A stretch of DNA of 64,000 bases, from positions 1,860,001-1,924,000 of the forward strand of contig NZ_CP139286.1 in the NCBI RefSeq assembly GCF_034067285.1. Direction: 5' to 3'. Positions 8,926-17,266 of this stretch are shown piece by piece (the stretch's first letter is position 1; each line of letters starts with the position of its first letter). Under the pieces are notes generated by a model. The model made no database searches. It saw nothing but the letters and a program-made list of their open reading frames with translations, and had not been told where the DNA came from. The position numbers and the translations under genes are program-made. The DNA comes from Acinetobacter pittii (GTDB lineage: Bacteria; Pseudomonadota; Gammaproteobacteria; Pseudomonadales; Moraxellaceae).

Positions 8926-8953
8926 AGCCTACCCTATTGGGTAGGCTTTTTAT
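8926..8953 (+). terminator. Terminator downstream of azoR
   Basis: A nine-base stem, AGCCTACCC with GGGTAGGCT around a TATT loop, is followed by TTTTATTT. It lies about 70 bases past the azoR stop. Confidence 0.85.
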
Positions 8954-9260
8954 TTCTGCACCGAAACAAACTTATAGTTATATATTATATATGTTGAAAT
9001 TGTTTTTCTTAAAACTAAGAATATACAGACCTGTATGTTTAAGCAATTGAATTTTTCTCACTGTATAAGTTAATTTATTTCATTATTGGAATTTTAAATT
9101 GTTTTCCCTTTATTATATTGTTTTATGAATTTTATAAGGTAAAATAATTATTTAGATAATCTACAGAAAACTCATTTTTATAATTTTAATATTTAATTAA
9201 GTTATTTTTAAATAAGATCTCATTAATTAAAATCTTAATGTATTGGCCATTTATTGAATA
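8954..9260. other. AT-rich gap, nothing recognised
   Basis: This stretch of about 300 bases between the azoR and rnd terminators is very rich in A and T. I see no open reading frame of note, no promoter with convincing boxes and no RNA-like fold in it. Confidence 0.5.
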
Positions 9261-9288
9261 AAAAGGCCCATCACATGATGAGCCTTTT
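9261..9288 (-). terminator. Terminator downstream of rnd
   Basis: On the minus strand AAAAGGCTCATCA pairs with TGATGGGCCTTTT, leaving a very short loop and a T run. It begins about 20 bases after the rnd stop codon. Confidence 0.75.
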
Positions 9289-9309
9289 AAATTTAAATAG
9301 AGTTGGATA

Positions 9310-10434
9310 TTAAATCGATAGACTTTGTTTTTCTTCTTGAAACAATTGGATTAATGGTTGGGTTAACAACTCATAACGCCAACCTAATAAATAATCAGGT
9401 AAATCTTGTTCATCACCTTGCGAAAGAACATGTTGATGAATAGCATTTAACCATTTTTTTCTCAGCAATACTTCTTTGGGAATAGAAGTTTCATTTATTG
9501 CATGAGCAAGCACCATATCCATTTTATGTAAAGTCTCTTTAGACGTTACTTTAAAAGGTTTTGCAATTTTCGTTGGCCACTGACTTTCGATAGGTAGATC
9601 TTTAAGTAATTCTAAAATAGTTTTGCCATATTCACGAACCACATTTGGACGAATATCCTTCACTTGCGAAAGTTGAAAGCTATTACGCGGGTTCTTTTCA
9701 ACCATATCAATCATAGTTGAGTTTCTAAGAATAAAACTACGTGGCTGGTTTGTTGCTTTTACAATATATTCGCGCCACTCACTTAAATTTTGTAACTGCA
9801 TTAGCTGACGACGTGAGTGACGATAATTGCCGACATCGGTATAGAGTAATTCTGTCGGAGTTTCACTAATAATTTCTTTAGTTAAGCTACTACAATCCTC
9901 AAGAACATAGTCATAAAGCCCTTTTTGCTTGAGCTGTTCTTGAATATGATGAGCTAACTTCATTAGATATAAAACATCATTAGCTGCATAACAAAGTTGC
10001 TGAGGCGATAGAGGTCGAGCTAACCAATCAGATCTTGTTTGATCTTTTTCAATGTCAATATCAAGGCAAAGTTTTAAAGCACCTTGGTAACTCACTTGCA
10101 AGCCATGGCCTAAGAAAGAAAGCCCTACCTGAGTGTCAAACACTTTAAGCAAATCTTCTTGATCTGCATAATGGTAAATTAAGTCGATGTCCTCTCCACA
10201 TGCATGAAAAATATTTTGCTGTGCGAGAAAGATCTTTTTCCAAAACTGACTTAGATCTAATGAAACACCATCCAACAGATAGACATTGCCATTTACATTG
10301 ACTTGGCATACTCCAAGTTTCGGCCAGAGTGTGTCAACCTTAATAAATTCTGTATCAAGTCCATATATTGAACATTGATCCATTTTTTGAAGAACATCAA
10401 CCAATTCGGTTTGCTGTTGGATAAACTGAAACAT
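9310..10434 (-). CDS. rnd: Ribonuclease D
   Basis: RNase D is a 3'-to-5' exoribonuclease that trims tRNA and other small RNA precursors. The 374-residue product has the DEDD nuclease domain with motif I in YGLDTEF (about residues 24-30), motif II around FHACGEDIDLIYHY, and motif III in LCYAANDVLYLMKL, where the tyrosine makes it the DEDDy type. An HRDC domain follows in the middle (LQNLSEWREYIVKATNQPR) and a second HRDC-like region at the C-terminus. It is preceded by a long empty stretch, suggesting its own promoter, and is separated from its usual neighbour ycgL. Confidence 0.93.
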   Translation of the reverse strand: MFQFIQQQTELVDVLQKMDQCSIYGLDTEFIKVDTLWPKLGVCQVNVNGNVYLLDGVSLDLSQFWKKIFLAQQNIFHACGEDIDLIYHYADQEDLLKVFDTQVGLSFLGHGLQVSYQGALKLCLDIDIEKDQTRSDWLARPLSPQQLCYAANDVLYLMKLAHHIQEQLKQKGLYDYVLEDCSSLTKEIISETPTELLYTDVGNYRHSRRQLMQLQNLSEWREYIVKATNQPRSFILRNSTMIDMVEKNPRNSFQLSQVKDIRPNVVREYGKTILELLKDLPIESQWPTKIAKPFKVTSKETLHKMDMVLAHAINETSIPKEVLLRKKWLNAIHQHVLSQGDEQDLPDYLLGWRYELLTQPLIQLFQEEKQSLSI

Positions 10435-10764
10435 GCTTTCTCAAGTAAATGCAAAGAGTGCTTTAAACTCTGGTATATATAACATAGAAGCAGAAAAATG
10501 CCACTTAAACCTTTATGAATACTCTATTTTTGAACAATTTTTCGAAAATAGATAATTTTTTGAGCTTTTATTTATATTTTTAAATTTATCTCCAAATACC
10601 CCTTCTATAAAATTTATAAGATCTTTTTCATGCTTATATTCATATTCTATTTAAACTTTCTACTATTATAAAAACAAAATAATATTTATGTTTAATAGTT
10701 GAATTCAATTCAGAAGTTTTTCAATTAAATTGATATTGTATTAATGAAATAAGCATCGCAATGC
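10435..10764. other. AT-rich gap between recR and rnd, nothing recognised
   Basis: These 330 bases are strongly AT-rich. They must carry the rnd promoter, since rnd reads away from here, but no boxes stand out above the AT background. No open frame, hairpin terminator or repeat was convincing. Confidence 0.5.
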
Positions 10765-11361
10765 TTATTTCATTCTCATGCGGTTATGCACTGCCTGACT
10801 TAAGGTATGGCTATCGACATACTCGAGTTCACCACCCTGAGGTACACCCTGAGCAATACGTGTCATTTGTATTGGTAAGTGCTTAGTCGCCTCTACCAAA
10901 TAATGAGCCGTTGCCTGTCCTTCTACAGTTGCATTCGTTGCCAAAATCACTTCTTCAATCGTACCTTGGCTTAAACGCTGAATCAGATAAGGAATACCAA
11001 TTTCTTCAGGTCCAATACCATCTAATGGAGAAAGATGTCCACCTAAAACATGGTATTTGCCACGAAAGCTGCCGCTTTGCTCAATCGCCATCACATCTGC
11101 TGGTGATTCAACTACACACAATAATTGATCATCTCTGTCTGTTGAGGCACAAATATCACAAATTTCATGTTCAGTCAGAGAATGACAAACACTACATTCA
11201 TGTATATAACTTGAAGCTTCATGTAGAGCATGAGCTAATGCAAATGCACCTTCTCGATTTTTCATCAAAAGATGTAAAGCCATACGTTGAGCCGATTTCG
11301 GACCAACGCTAGGCAATATACGTAAAGCTTGAACGAGTTGTTCAAATCTATCACTAAACAC
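10765..11361 (-). CDS. recR: Recombination mediator protein RecR
   Basis: RecR acts with RecO and RecF to load RecA on gapped single-stranded DNA. The product is 198 residues, the standard length. An N-terminal helix-hairpin-helix (LRILPSVGPKSAQRMALHLL) is followed by a zinc finger with four cysteines, C-S-V-C and C-D-I-C, near residues 57-71. The Toprim domain starts at LLCVVESPADVMAIEQSG and ends before the C-terminal Walker-B-like VPQGGELEYVD. It starts nine bases after the ybaB stop, the conserved ybaB-recR pair. Confidence 0.96.
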   Translation of the reverse strand: MFSDRFEQLVQALRILPSVGPKSAQRMALHLLMKNREGAFALAHALHEASSYIHECSVCHSLTEHEICDICASTDRDDQLLCVVESPADVMAIEQSGSFRGKYHVLGGHLSPLDGIGPEEIGIPYLIQRLSQGTIEEVILATNATVEGQATAHYLVEATKHLPIQMTRIAQGVPQGGELEYVDSHTLSQAVHNRMRMK

Positions 11362-11370
11362 TGAATTTCC

Positions 11371-11700
11371 TTAGAACATGCCCGCTAAGCCAGGTGGCAA
11401 GCCCATACCAGAATTTGCTTTTTGCATTTTTTCTTCAGAAATCACTTCTGCTTGACGTACAGCATCATTAACCGCAGCAGCGATTAAGTCTTCAATCATG
11501 TCTGGCTCATCTTGAAGTAATTCTGGATTAATTTCGATACGTTTTACGATATAACGGCCAGTCATTGTTACTTTAACCAAACCACCGCCAGCTTCTGCTT
11601 GAACTTCAGTTTGAGCAAGCTCTTCTTTAGCCTTTTTTATATTTGTTTCCATATCTTTTTGCATGCGCTGCGCTTGCTGCATGAGCATATTGATATTCAT
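11371..11700 (-). CDS. ybaB: YbaB/EbfC nucleoid-associated protein
   Basis: This is a small dimeric DNA-binding protein that coats DNA and is almost always encoded next to recR. The 109-residue product starts [18 protein letters not shown], a long helix, followed by the conserved [13 protein letters not shown] strand segment and the PEL...[10 protein letters not shown] helix. It ends in the flexible [12 protein letters not shown] tail. The frame is open eight codons upstream, but ATG at 11700 aligns with the family and has GGAG ahead. dnaX, often upstream of this pair in relatives, is not here. Confidence 0.93.
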   Translation of the reverse strand: MNINMLMQQAQRMQKDMETNIKKAKEELAQTEVQAEAGGGLVKVTMTGRYIVKRIEINPELLQDEPDMIEDLIAAAVNDAVRQAEVISEEKMQKANSGMGLPPGLAGMF

Positions 11701-11958
11701 AACCTTACTCCGTATCTCTATCAAATCTTTAAAGTATTATTCATTTCTGCCAATACTTTATAAAAACTTAATCTCGTTGAGCTAGCCTTATTGATCAAAA
11801 TCTATATAGGCTAGTACATTGAACTCAAATTAATCCGTAATTCTGACACAATAAAGTAATGTTTTCTATCGGTATCTCTAGCTCTGTTGGACGCAGCCAT
11901 ATACATGACAAAAGCAAAATTAGCTGCCATTTCTTTAGGATTTAAGTGCTTTAGAGGA

Positions 11959-12195
11959 TTATTGAGACGCCTGCAAACCATCTTTGATTGTTTGATATTC
12001 GCTTAAAGGAACTTTTTTGAAAGAGTTATTCGCTTTTTCAATAGACTCGTCTGCTTCTTGTACTGATTTCTCAGCATTGCTGATTAACAATGTCGTTTCA
12101 TTTGATGCGGGGCTTTGCGTAGGTTTAGTTAATAATTTGTATCCAATGACACCAACTACCCCCACCACAACAACAATAGCAATAGGCTTAAGCAT
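11959..12195 (-). CDS. Small single-pass membrane-anchored protein, unknown
   Basis: This is a 78-residue protein with one N-terminal hydrophobic segment (PIAIVVVVGVVGVIGYKLL) followed by a polar, helical, acidic tail (NAEKSVQEADESIEKANNSFKK). This reads as an anchor with a periplasmic or cytoplasmic coiled helix. No family was recognised. ATG at 12195 is preferred, with GTGAG seven bases ahead; a GTG four codons upstream is the alternative. It stands alone between ybaB and metZ. Confidence 0.6.
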   Translation of the reverse strand: MLKPIAIVVVVGVVGVIGYKLLTKPTQSPASNETTLLISNAEKSVQEADESIEKANNSFKKVPLSEYQTIKDGLQASQ

Positions 12196-12313
12196 TTTAA
12201 AACTCACATTTATTTTAGTTTGATTTAAAGTCTTTATAACCTTTGCTCGGCATTACGATTTAAATAAAATGTAGTTTTTTTATTGCAATTGTAAAAATTA
12301 AGTAACTTTAGAG

Positions 12314-12344
12314 AAAAACCACCTCAACTCATGAGATGGCTTTT
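12314..12344 (-). terminator. Terminator downstream of metZ
   Basis: On the minus strand AAGCCATCTCA pairs, with two G-T wobbles, with TGAGGTGGTTT and is followed by further T residues. It lies about 40 bases after the metZ stop. Confidence 0.7.
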
Positions 12345-12382
12345 AAGCAACTAAAATAGTTTCGATAAAAATTTTAAAATAA

Positions 12383-13594
12383 TTAAATGAGATCTAACCC
12401 ACGTGAAATATCACCAATGATGTCATTAATATCTTCTAGACCTACAGATACGCGAATTAAACCTTCTTGAATACCTGCAGCTTCTTTTGCTTCAACAGAA
12501 AGTTTGCCATGTGTCGTAGTTGCCGGATGTGTAATTGTTGACTTCACATCACCTAAGTTACCGGTAATCGAAATAAACTTAGTATTATCAATAACCTTCC
12601 AAGCACCTTCACGCTCGCCTTTAACAACGAAGGATACAATCCCACCGAAACCCTTTTGCTGTTGTGCAGCAAGTTCATGACCGGCATGATTTGGTAGACC
12701 AGCATAGTAAACCTTCTCTACTTTTTCATGGTTAGATAACCATTCTGCAAGAATTTGAGCACTTTCACAGTGTGCTTTCATACGCAAGCGTAAAGTTTCC
12801 AAACCTTTTAAGAAAACCCATGCATTAAATGGACTCATTGATGGTCCAAGCGTACGAACAACACCAAAAACTTCTTCTAATAACTGATGATTACCCACAA
12901 CAGCACCACCTAAAGCGCGCCCTTGCCCATCTAAATATTTGGTTGCCGAGTAAATTACAAGGTCTGCCCCGAACTTTAATGGTTGCTGCAAAACAGGTGT
13001 ACAGAAACTGTTATCAACTGCAAGTAAGGCACCATTTGCATGGGCAATATCTGCAAGCGCCTGAATATCTGCGATCTCTGCTAGAGGGTTAGACGGCGAC
13101 TCAACAAAAAAAAGTTTAGTTTCGGGACGTACAGCATTTTTCCATGCGTTCAAATCACATAAATCAACAAATGTAATATCTACACCAAACTTAGCAATAT
13201 ATTTTTCAAATAAGGCAACAACTGATCCAAAAACTGCTCTTGAGCAAATAACATGATCACCAGCTTTTAAATATGCCATAGCAACTGACAAAATCGCGCC
13301 CATTCCCGAGCTTGTTGCAACAGCTCGCTCAGCACCGTCTAAAGCTGCTAAGCGTTTTTCGAACATCGATACAGTCGGATTAGTAAAACGAGAATAGATA
13401 TTTCCTTGAACCTGACCAGAAAATTTTGCTGCAGCTTCAGCTGCGTTTTCATATACAAATGATGAAGTCAAAAAAATCGGTTCGCCATGCTCACCCTCAA
13501 AACTACGAGTATGTCCGGTACGAATGGCTAAAGTATCAAGTTGGTATTCTAAATCATCAGACTGGTTCATTAAATGTGCGCCTTTACTGGTCAT
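12383..13594 (-). CDS. metZ: O-succinylhomoserine sulfhydrylase
   Basis: This is a PLP enzyme of the Cys/Met-metabolism family, 403 residues. It most resembles the MetZ type, which makes homocysteine from O-succinylhomoserine and sulfide in methionine synthesis. The PLP lysine is in YSATKYLDGQGR, the serine-rich SGMGAI loop binds the cofactor phosphate, and the N-terminal YSRFTNPTV tyrosine motif is intact. Two starts are possible: ATG at 13594 (MTSKGAH) and ATG at 13570 (MNQSDDLEY), the latter with AAGG ten bases ahead. The gene is alone, with its own terminator. MetZ versus cystathionine gamma-synthase rests on overall wording and could be wrong. Confidence 0.85.
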   Translation of the reverse strand: MTSKGAHLMNQSDDLEYQLDTLAIRTGHTRSFEGEHGEPIFLTSSFVYENAAEAAAKFSGQVQGNIYSRFTNPTVSMFEKRLAALDGAERAVATSSGMGAILSVAMAYLKAGDHVICSRAVFGSVVALFEKYIAKFGVDITFVDLCDLNAWKNAVRPETKLFFVESPSNPLAEIADIQALADIAHANGALLAVDNSFCTPVLQQPLKFGADLVIYSATKYLDGQGRALGGAVVGNHQLLEEVFGVVRTLGPSMSPFNAWVFLKGLETLRLRMKAHCESAQILAEWLSNHEKVEKVYYAGLPNHAGHELAAQQQKGFGGIVSFVVKGEREGAWKVIDNTKFISITGNLGDVKSTITHPATTTHGKLSVEAKEAAGIQEGLIRVSVGLEDINDIIGDISRGLDLI

Positions 13595-13705
13595 GTACTA
13601 AAAAACTATCATCATTTTGAGTGTCTAAGGTATTTAAGGTCAAGGTAAACCTTAAAATTATCGCTTAGACTTTATTCAACTTTAGTAAATAGTTGGTAAA
13701 GCAAG

Positions 13706-14791
13706 ATGAAACGCTTAAAGTCCCTTGTTTCTGAACAAAGTCAAATCAAGCACCTTTCTACCCGACTATTTCATCCAAAATCATTGGTACTATCACAAAG
13801 CACTCCCTTTGAAGTGATTGGGGAGTTCAATCAAACCCGGATTCGCTATTACGCTGCGGCAAATAAACAATTTAAAGAGCCTTTAGTATTTGTGGCTCCT
13901 TTAGCCATCAATATGGCAATTTATGATTTATACCCTTATCGTTCTCTTATCAAATACTTCCAAAATGCAGGTTTTGATGTCTATTTAGTTGATTGGGGGC
14001 GTTTAAAGTTTAAAGATAGACACCTTAACTTTTTATCATTTATTAAAGATTTTATTCCTAAAGCAATAGAACTTGTTCGAGCACATTCAGGAAGTGAACA
14101 AATCTCGCTACATGGATGGAGTATGGCTGGTATATTCGTTACTTTATACACCGCCCTCAATCAACCTAAGCATGTTAAAAATCTTATTGTACTTGGTAGT
14201 CCAATAGACAGTTATGCCTCTGGTTATATTGGGAAGCTCTATCGAACCATGAATCATTTTATTGGTCGCAATAAAAAAATTCAGGACCGTGTTTATGCTG
14301 GATTACCAAAACGTTTGATTCATAGCCCAGGAATTTTAAATTCATTAGGTTTCAAAATTCTTGATCCTAAAGGTTGGTTTGATGGCCATGTTCAACTATT
14401 AAAAAATCTTGACGACCTGCAATTTGTACAAGAGCATGCTACCCTCAGTAACTTTTTAAATAATATGATTGATTATCCGGGTGGAATTAATCAGGACATG
14501 TTATTCAATGTGTGGTTACAAAATCCATTGAAACACGGCTTTATTCAGCTAAAAGATCAGAAAATTGAATTAAAAAATATAGATTGCTCTCTCTTGGTTG
14601 GTGCTGGCCGTAGTGATCAGTTGGTAACTGCTGACGCTGCATCTCCATTAAGTGAGTTGACAAGTAGCCAAGATGTTACGTTTACGCTTATCCCTGGCGG
14701 TCATTTAGGCTTAATGTCGAGTCAGGCAAGTGCTCTTGAGTTCTGGCCACAACTAGCGAAATGGCTGACCGAACGCTCAACAAAAATTTAA
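13706..14791 (+). CDS. PhaC-like alpha/beta hydrolase with serine nucleophile
   Basis: This 361-residue protein aligns in layout with class III polyhydroxyalkanoate synthase subunits (PhaC). The features are an N-terminal cap, a VYLVDWGR segment, the nucleophile elbow GWSMAG at about residue 137-142, a GRSDQLV acid region and a PGGHLGL histidine motif near residue 330. True PHA synthases use cysteine in the elbow (G-x-C-x-G). Here the residue is serine, as in lipases and depolymerases, so polymerase activity is doubtful. No phaE, phaA or phaB is adjacent, though a phasin-like gene lies 34 kb away at 48195-48650. Ser139 and the paired Asp and His suggest a working esterase. Confidence 0.75.
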   Translation: MKRLKSLVSEQSQIKHLSTRLFHPKSLVLSQSTPFEVIGEFNQTRIRYYAAANKQFKEPLVFVAPLAINMAIYDLYPYRSLIKYFQNAGFDVYLVDWGRLKFKDRHLNFLSFIKDFIPKAIELVRAHSGSEQISLHGWSMAGIFVTLYTALNQPKHVKNLIVLGSPIDSYASGYIGKLYRTMNHFIGRNKKIQDRVYAGLPKRLIHSPGILNSLGFKILDPKGWFDGHVQLLKNLDDLQFVQEHATLSNFLNNMIDYPGGINQDMLFNVWLQNPLKHGFIQLKDQKIELKNIDCSLLVGAGRSDQLVTADAASPLSELTSSQDVTFTLIPGGHLGLMSSQASALEFWPQLAKWLTERSTKI

Positions 14792-15026
14792 GGATAAGAT
14801 CAGGATTCAATCTATGGAATTTATTAGTAGATCTATTTAAGTATTCTTTTTGCTCATCAATAACGATTATAAGACGTTCAACAACCATTAGATTATGGAA
14901 AAACATATAATTTTTTAGTTAAGTTTATGTTTTTATTTAATATTTTCAAGTTATTGATATCTAATAATTTTATTTATTATTTGAACAAATTATAAACCAA
15001 AATGACACTTGAGTAATTAATAGTCA

Positions 15027-15054
15027 TTGAAATCTTGGCAATAAACCTTATATT
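15027..15054 (+). promoter_or_regulatory. Likely sigma-70 promoter of the small secreted protein gene
   Basis: TTGAAA at 15027-15032 and TATATT at 15049-15054 are separated by 16 bases and lie about 35 bases upstream of the ATG at 15091. Confidence 0.45.
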
Positions 15055-15090
15055 GAGTACAGGTTCATACCTTTAACTGAGGAAAAGCTC

Positions 15091-15360
15091 ATGAATAAAT
15101 TTATGGTTGCAGTCTTTACTGGCATGGTGAGCATTGCTAGTTTAGGCGTACAAGCTGCAACACCTGAGCAAGAATGTCAAAAATTGCAAGACGATTACAA
15201 TTTGATTTATGCATCAAAAGGCTTTTGTTTTAAAGATCCTGATGCAAAAGAGAAATATGGTAATGAAAACTGTCATACGACAAAACCAAAGTTTTCTGAC
15301 AAAGAGCAGCAACGTCTTGACGCTATTAAAGAACGTCAGAAAGAATTGAAATGTAAATAA
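15091..15360 (+). CDS. Small secreted YARHG-like protein
   Basis: This is an 89-residue protein with a clear signal peptide (MNKFMVAVFTGMVSIASLGVQA, cleavage after AQA-like VQA) and a mature part of about 67 residues. The mature part holds a YNLIYASKGFCFKD segment and an FSDKEQQRLDAIK segment, which resemble the two halves of the YARHG domain of extracellular proteins. Four cysteines (in QECQ, GFCF, ENCH and ELKCK) could form two disulfides in the periplasm. It is followed 17 bases later by a HIT gene, so the two may be cotranscribed. Function unknown. Confidence 0.75.
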   Translation: MNKFMVAVFTGMVSIASLGVQAATPEQECQKLQDDYNLIYASKGFCFKDPDAKEKYGNENCHTTKPKFSDKEQQRLDAIKERQKELKCK

Positions 15361-15377
15361 TTTTAAAGGAATAATAC

Positions 15378-15791
15378 ATGGCATATGATGATCAAAATAT
15401 CTTCGCAAAAATTTTACGCGGAGAACTTCCTGCGATAAAAGTCTATGAAGATGATCAAGTTCTAGCTTTTATGGATATTATGCCTCAAGCCGATGGTCAT
15501 ACATTAGTTATTCCAAAAACACCAGCCGTAACACTCTTAGATTTACCTCCTGAAGCAGCGGCATATACCATACAAATTGTCCAGAAGATTGCTAAGGCAA
15601 TGGAAAAAGCACTCAATTTAGAAGGTATTGTCTTAATGCAACTTTCTGGAGCAGCGGCGGGACAAACTGTCCCCCATGTTCATTTTCACGTTATTCCAAC
15701 AAATGTGCATCAACTTGGACGCCATGCTGTAGAGTTAGGTGATCAAGAAAAAATTAAAGAATTAGCGGAAAAAATTAAAGCAGCTCTTTGA
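15378..15791 (+). CDS. HIT-family nucleotide hydrolase, Hint type
   Basis: This 137-residue protein belongs to the histidine triad family, which hydrolyses nucleoside phosphoramidates or adenylates. The HIT motif HVHFHVI is intact near residue 98, and the N-terminal DDQNIFAKILRGELPAIKVYEDD is the family start. A good AAGGAA ribosome binding site precedes the ATG. It is followed by a strong terminator. A second, more divergent HIT protein lies at 56554-56988. Confidence 0.92.
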   Translation: MAYDDQNIFAKILRGELPAIKVYEDDQVLAFMDIMPQADGHTLVIPKTPAVTLLDLPPEAAAYTIQIVQKIAKAMEKALNLEGIVLMQLSGAAAGQTVPHVHFHVIPTNVHQLGRHAVELGDQEKIKELAEKIKAAL

Positions 15792-15804
15792 TTTTTCAAT
15801 TATT

Positions 15805-15832
15805 AAAGCGGAGTTTAGACTCCGCTTTTTTT
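15805..15832 (+). terminator. Terminator after the HIT gene
   Basis: AAAGCGGAGT and ACTCCGCTTT form a ten-base stem around TTAG, followed by a run of T residues. It lies 14 bases past the stop. Confidence 0.9.
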
Positions 15833-15883
15833 CGTTTTAAGAATTATAAAAAAAGAAAAAACTAATTTATTTCTAAATTTTAA

Positions 15884-15939
15884 GCGTCATAAAACTGTCA
15901 TTTATTCTTCACTTCCCTGTCACAAAATTTGCCGATACT
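15884..15939 (+). promoter_or_regulatory. Pho box array and promoter upstream of the porin
   Basis: Four seven-base repeats follow each other with four-base spacers: GCGTCAT (15884), CTGTCAT (15895), TCTTCAC (15906) and CTGTCAC (15917). The 11-base period and the CTGTCAT wording match PhoB binding sites. A GATACT box at 15934-15939 lies ten bases after the last repeat, where the -10 element of a PhoB-activated promoter is expected, and no good -35 is present. The porin ATG is about 110 bases downstream. Confidence 0.75.
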
Positions 15940-16047
15940 GCTTAGCAAGTTGGTGAGCTTTTGTAACTTTTTGTACACAAGTCAACTACAAAATAAATAG
16001 TTAGGCTAGGCATACGCCCTTTTTAAATACCTTTTGGAGAAATCTCA

Positions 16048-17154
16048 ATGAAGAAATTGCTACTCGCTGCCGCAGTTGCAACTTTGAGCATAAACGCGGT
16101 GCAAGCAGCGCCAACTTTGTATGGCAAACTAAATGTTTCTATTAACCAAGTTGATAATAAAAATTTCGATGGAAAAAGTGACGTTACCGAAATTAACTCA
16201 AACTCTTCTCGTATTGGGGTTAAAGGCGAAGAGAAATTAACTGACAAATTATCTGCTGTTTATTTAGCCGAGTGGGCAATTTCTACTGATGGTTCGGGTT
16301 CTGATACTGACCTTAGCGCACGTAACCGTTTTATTGGTTTAAAAACTGAAGGTGTTGGTACATTAAAAGTTGGTAAGTATGACTCTTACTTCAAAACTGC
16401 TGCTGGCGGTAACCAAGACATCTTTAATGACGATACACGTTTAGATATTACTAATATCATGTACGGTGAAAACCGTTTAGACAATGTGATCGGTTTTGAA
16501 TTAGACCCTAAATTATTAGCTGGTTTAACATTCAACATCATGGCTCAAACTGGTGAAAGCACTTCTGATAGCAAATCAGGTGAAACTGGTAAAGATAGCA
16601 AAAATGATAGTTTCGACTCTGTATCAACTGCGCTTGGCTATGAAAACAAAGATCTTGGTTTAGCAATTGCTGCCGCGGGTGACTTCGGTATTAAAGGTAA
16701 ATATGCTGCTTATGGCCTAAAAGATGTCTATACAGATGCTTACCGTGTAACTGGTTCTTATGACATCGCAAAATCTGGTTTTGTGGTAGGTGCTTTATGG
16801 CAACATGCTGAACCTACTGATGACTTAACTGCATACGGTCAATCATATAAATCAGATGGTTCAATCGATAAAGCTGGTAAAGCTTACCGTGGTTTAGAGG
16901 AAGAAGCATATGCAGTAACAGCTGCTTATAAAATTCCTAACACTAAACTTAAAGTGAAAGCAGAATATGCTTCAGCTGAAACACAAGTAAGTGGTCAAGC
17001 GGATCGTAAAATCGACTTGTACGGTTTAGGTCTTGATTACCAAATCAATAAACAAGCTCGCTTCTACGGCATTGTTGCTCAACAAAAACGCGACTGGCTG
17101 AATGATGACGACAAGCAAACTGTTGTAGGTACTGGTATCGAATATAACTTCTAA
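16048..17154 (+). CDS. Outer membrane porin, gram-negative general porin type
   Basis: This 368-residue precursor has a signal peptide MKKLLLAAAVATLSINAVQA and then APTLYGKLNVSINQ, the usual first strand of 16-stranded trimeric porins (Porin_4 type). The RNRFIGLKTEGVGTLKVGKYD segment with strand-turn alternation is typical, and the chain ends in phenylalanine (GIEYNF), the outer-membrane assembly signal. A large polar insert (about residues 170-190) could be the constriction loop or an outer loop. A Pho box array upstream suggests it is made under phosphate starvation, so it may pass phosphate or other anions; that role is inferred. Confidence 0.88.
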   Translation: MKKLLLAAAVATLSINAVQAAPTLYGKLNVSINQVDNKNFDGKSDVTEINSNSSRIGVKGEEKLTDKLSAVYLAEWAISTDGSGSDTDLSARNRFIGLKTEGVGTLKVGKYDSYFKTAAGGNQDIFNDDTRLDITNIMYGENRLDNVIGFELDPKLLAGLTFNIMAQTGESTSDSKSGETGKDSKNDSFDSVSTALGYENKDLGLAIAAAGDFGIKGKYAAYGLKDVYTDAYRVTGSYDIAKSGFVVGALWQHAEPTDDLTAYGQSYKSDGSIDKAGKAYRGLEEEAYAVTAAYKIPNTKLKVKAEYASAETQVSGQADRKIDLYGLGLDYQINKQARFYGIVAQQKRDWLNDDDKQTVVGTGIEYNF

Positions 17155-17182
17155 TCAGTTATGTTTGATTCATATCTAAAAT

Positions 17183-17208
17183 AAAAGGGCTCATGCCCTT
17201 TTATTTTA
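17183..17208 (+). terminator. Porin terminator
   Basis: AAAAGGGC pairs with GCCCTTTT around TCAT and is followed by ATTTTAT, 28 bases after the porin stop. Confidence 0.85.
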
Positions 17209-17221
17209 TGGTACTAAATAT

Positions 17222-17254
17222 AAAAAAGCCGATATAAAAGTTATCGGCTTTTTT
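17222..17254. terminator. Bidirectional terminator, porin / DUF937 gene
   Basis: AAAAAAGCCGATA and TATCGGCTTTTTT form a 13-base stem around a short loop, with T runs on both strands. It sits between the convergent porin and DUF937 genes. Confidence 0.85.
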
Positions 17255-17266
17255 GAAGTTTATACC

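Noticed and set aside
11906..12004. 33-codon frame MTKAKLAAISLGF starting at 11906 on the plus strand.
   Set aside because: No ribosome binding site, runs into the minus-strand gene at 11959, and amino acid make-up is not gene-like.
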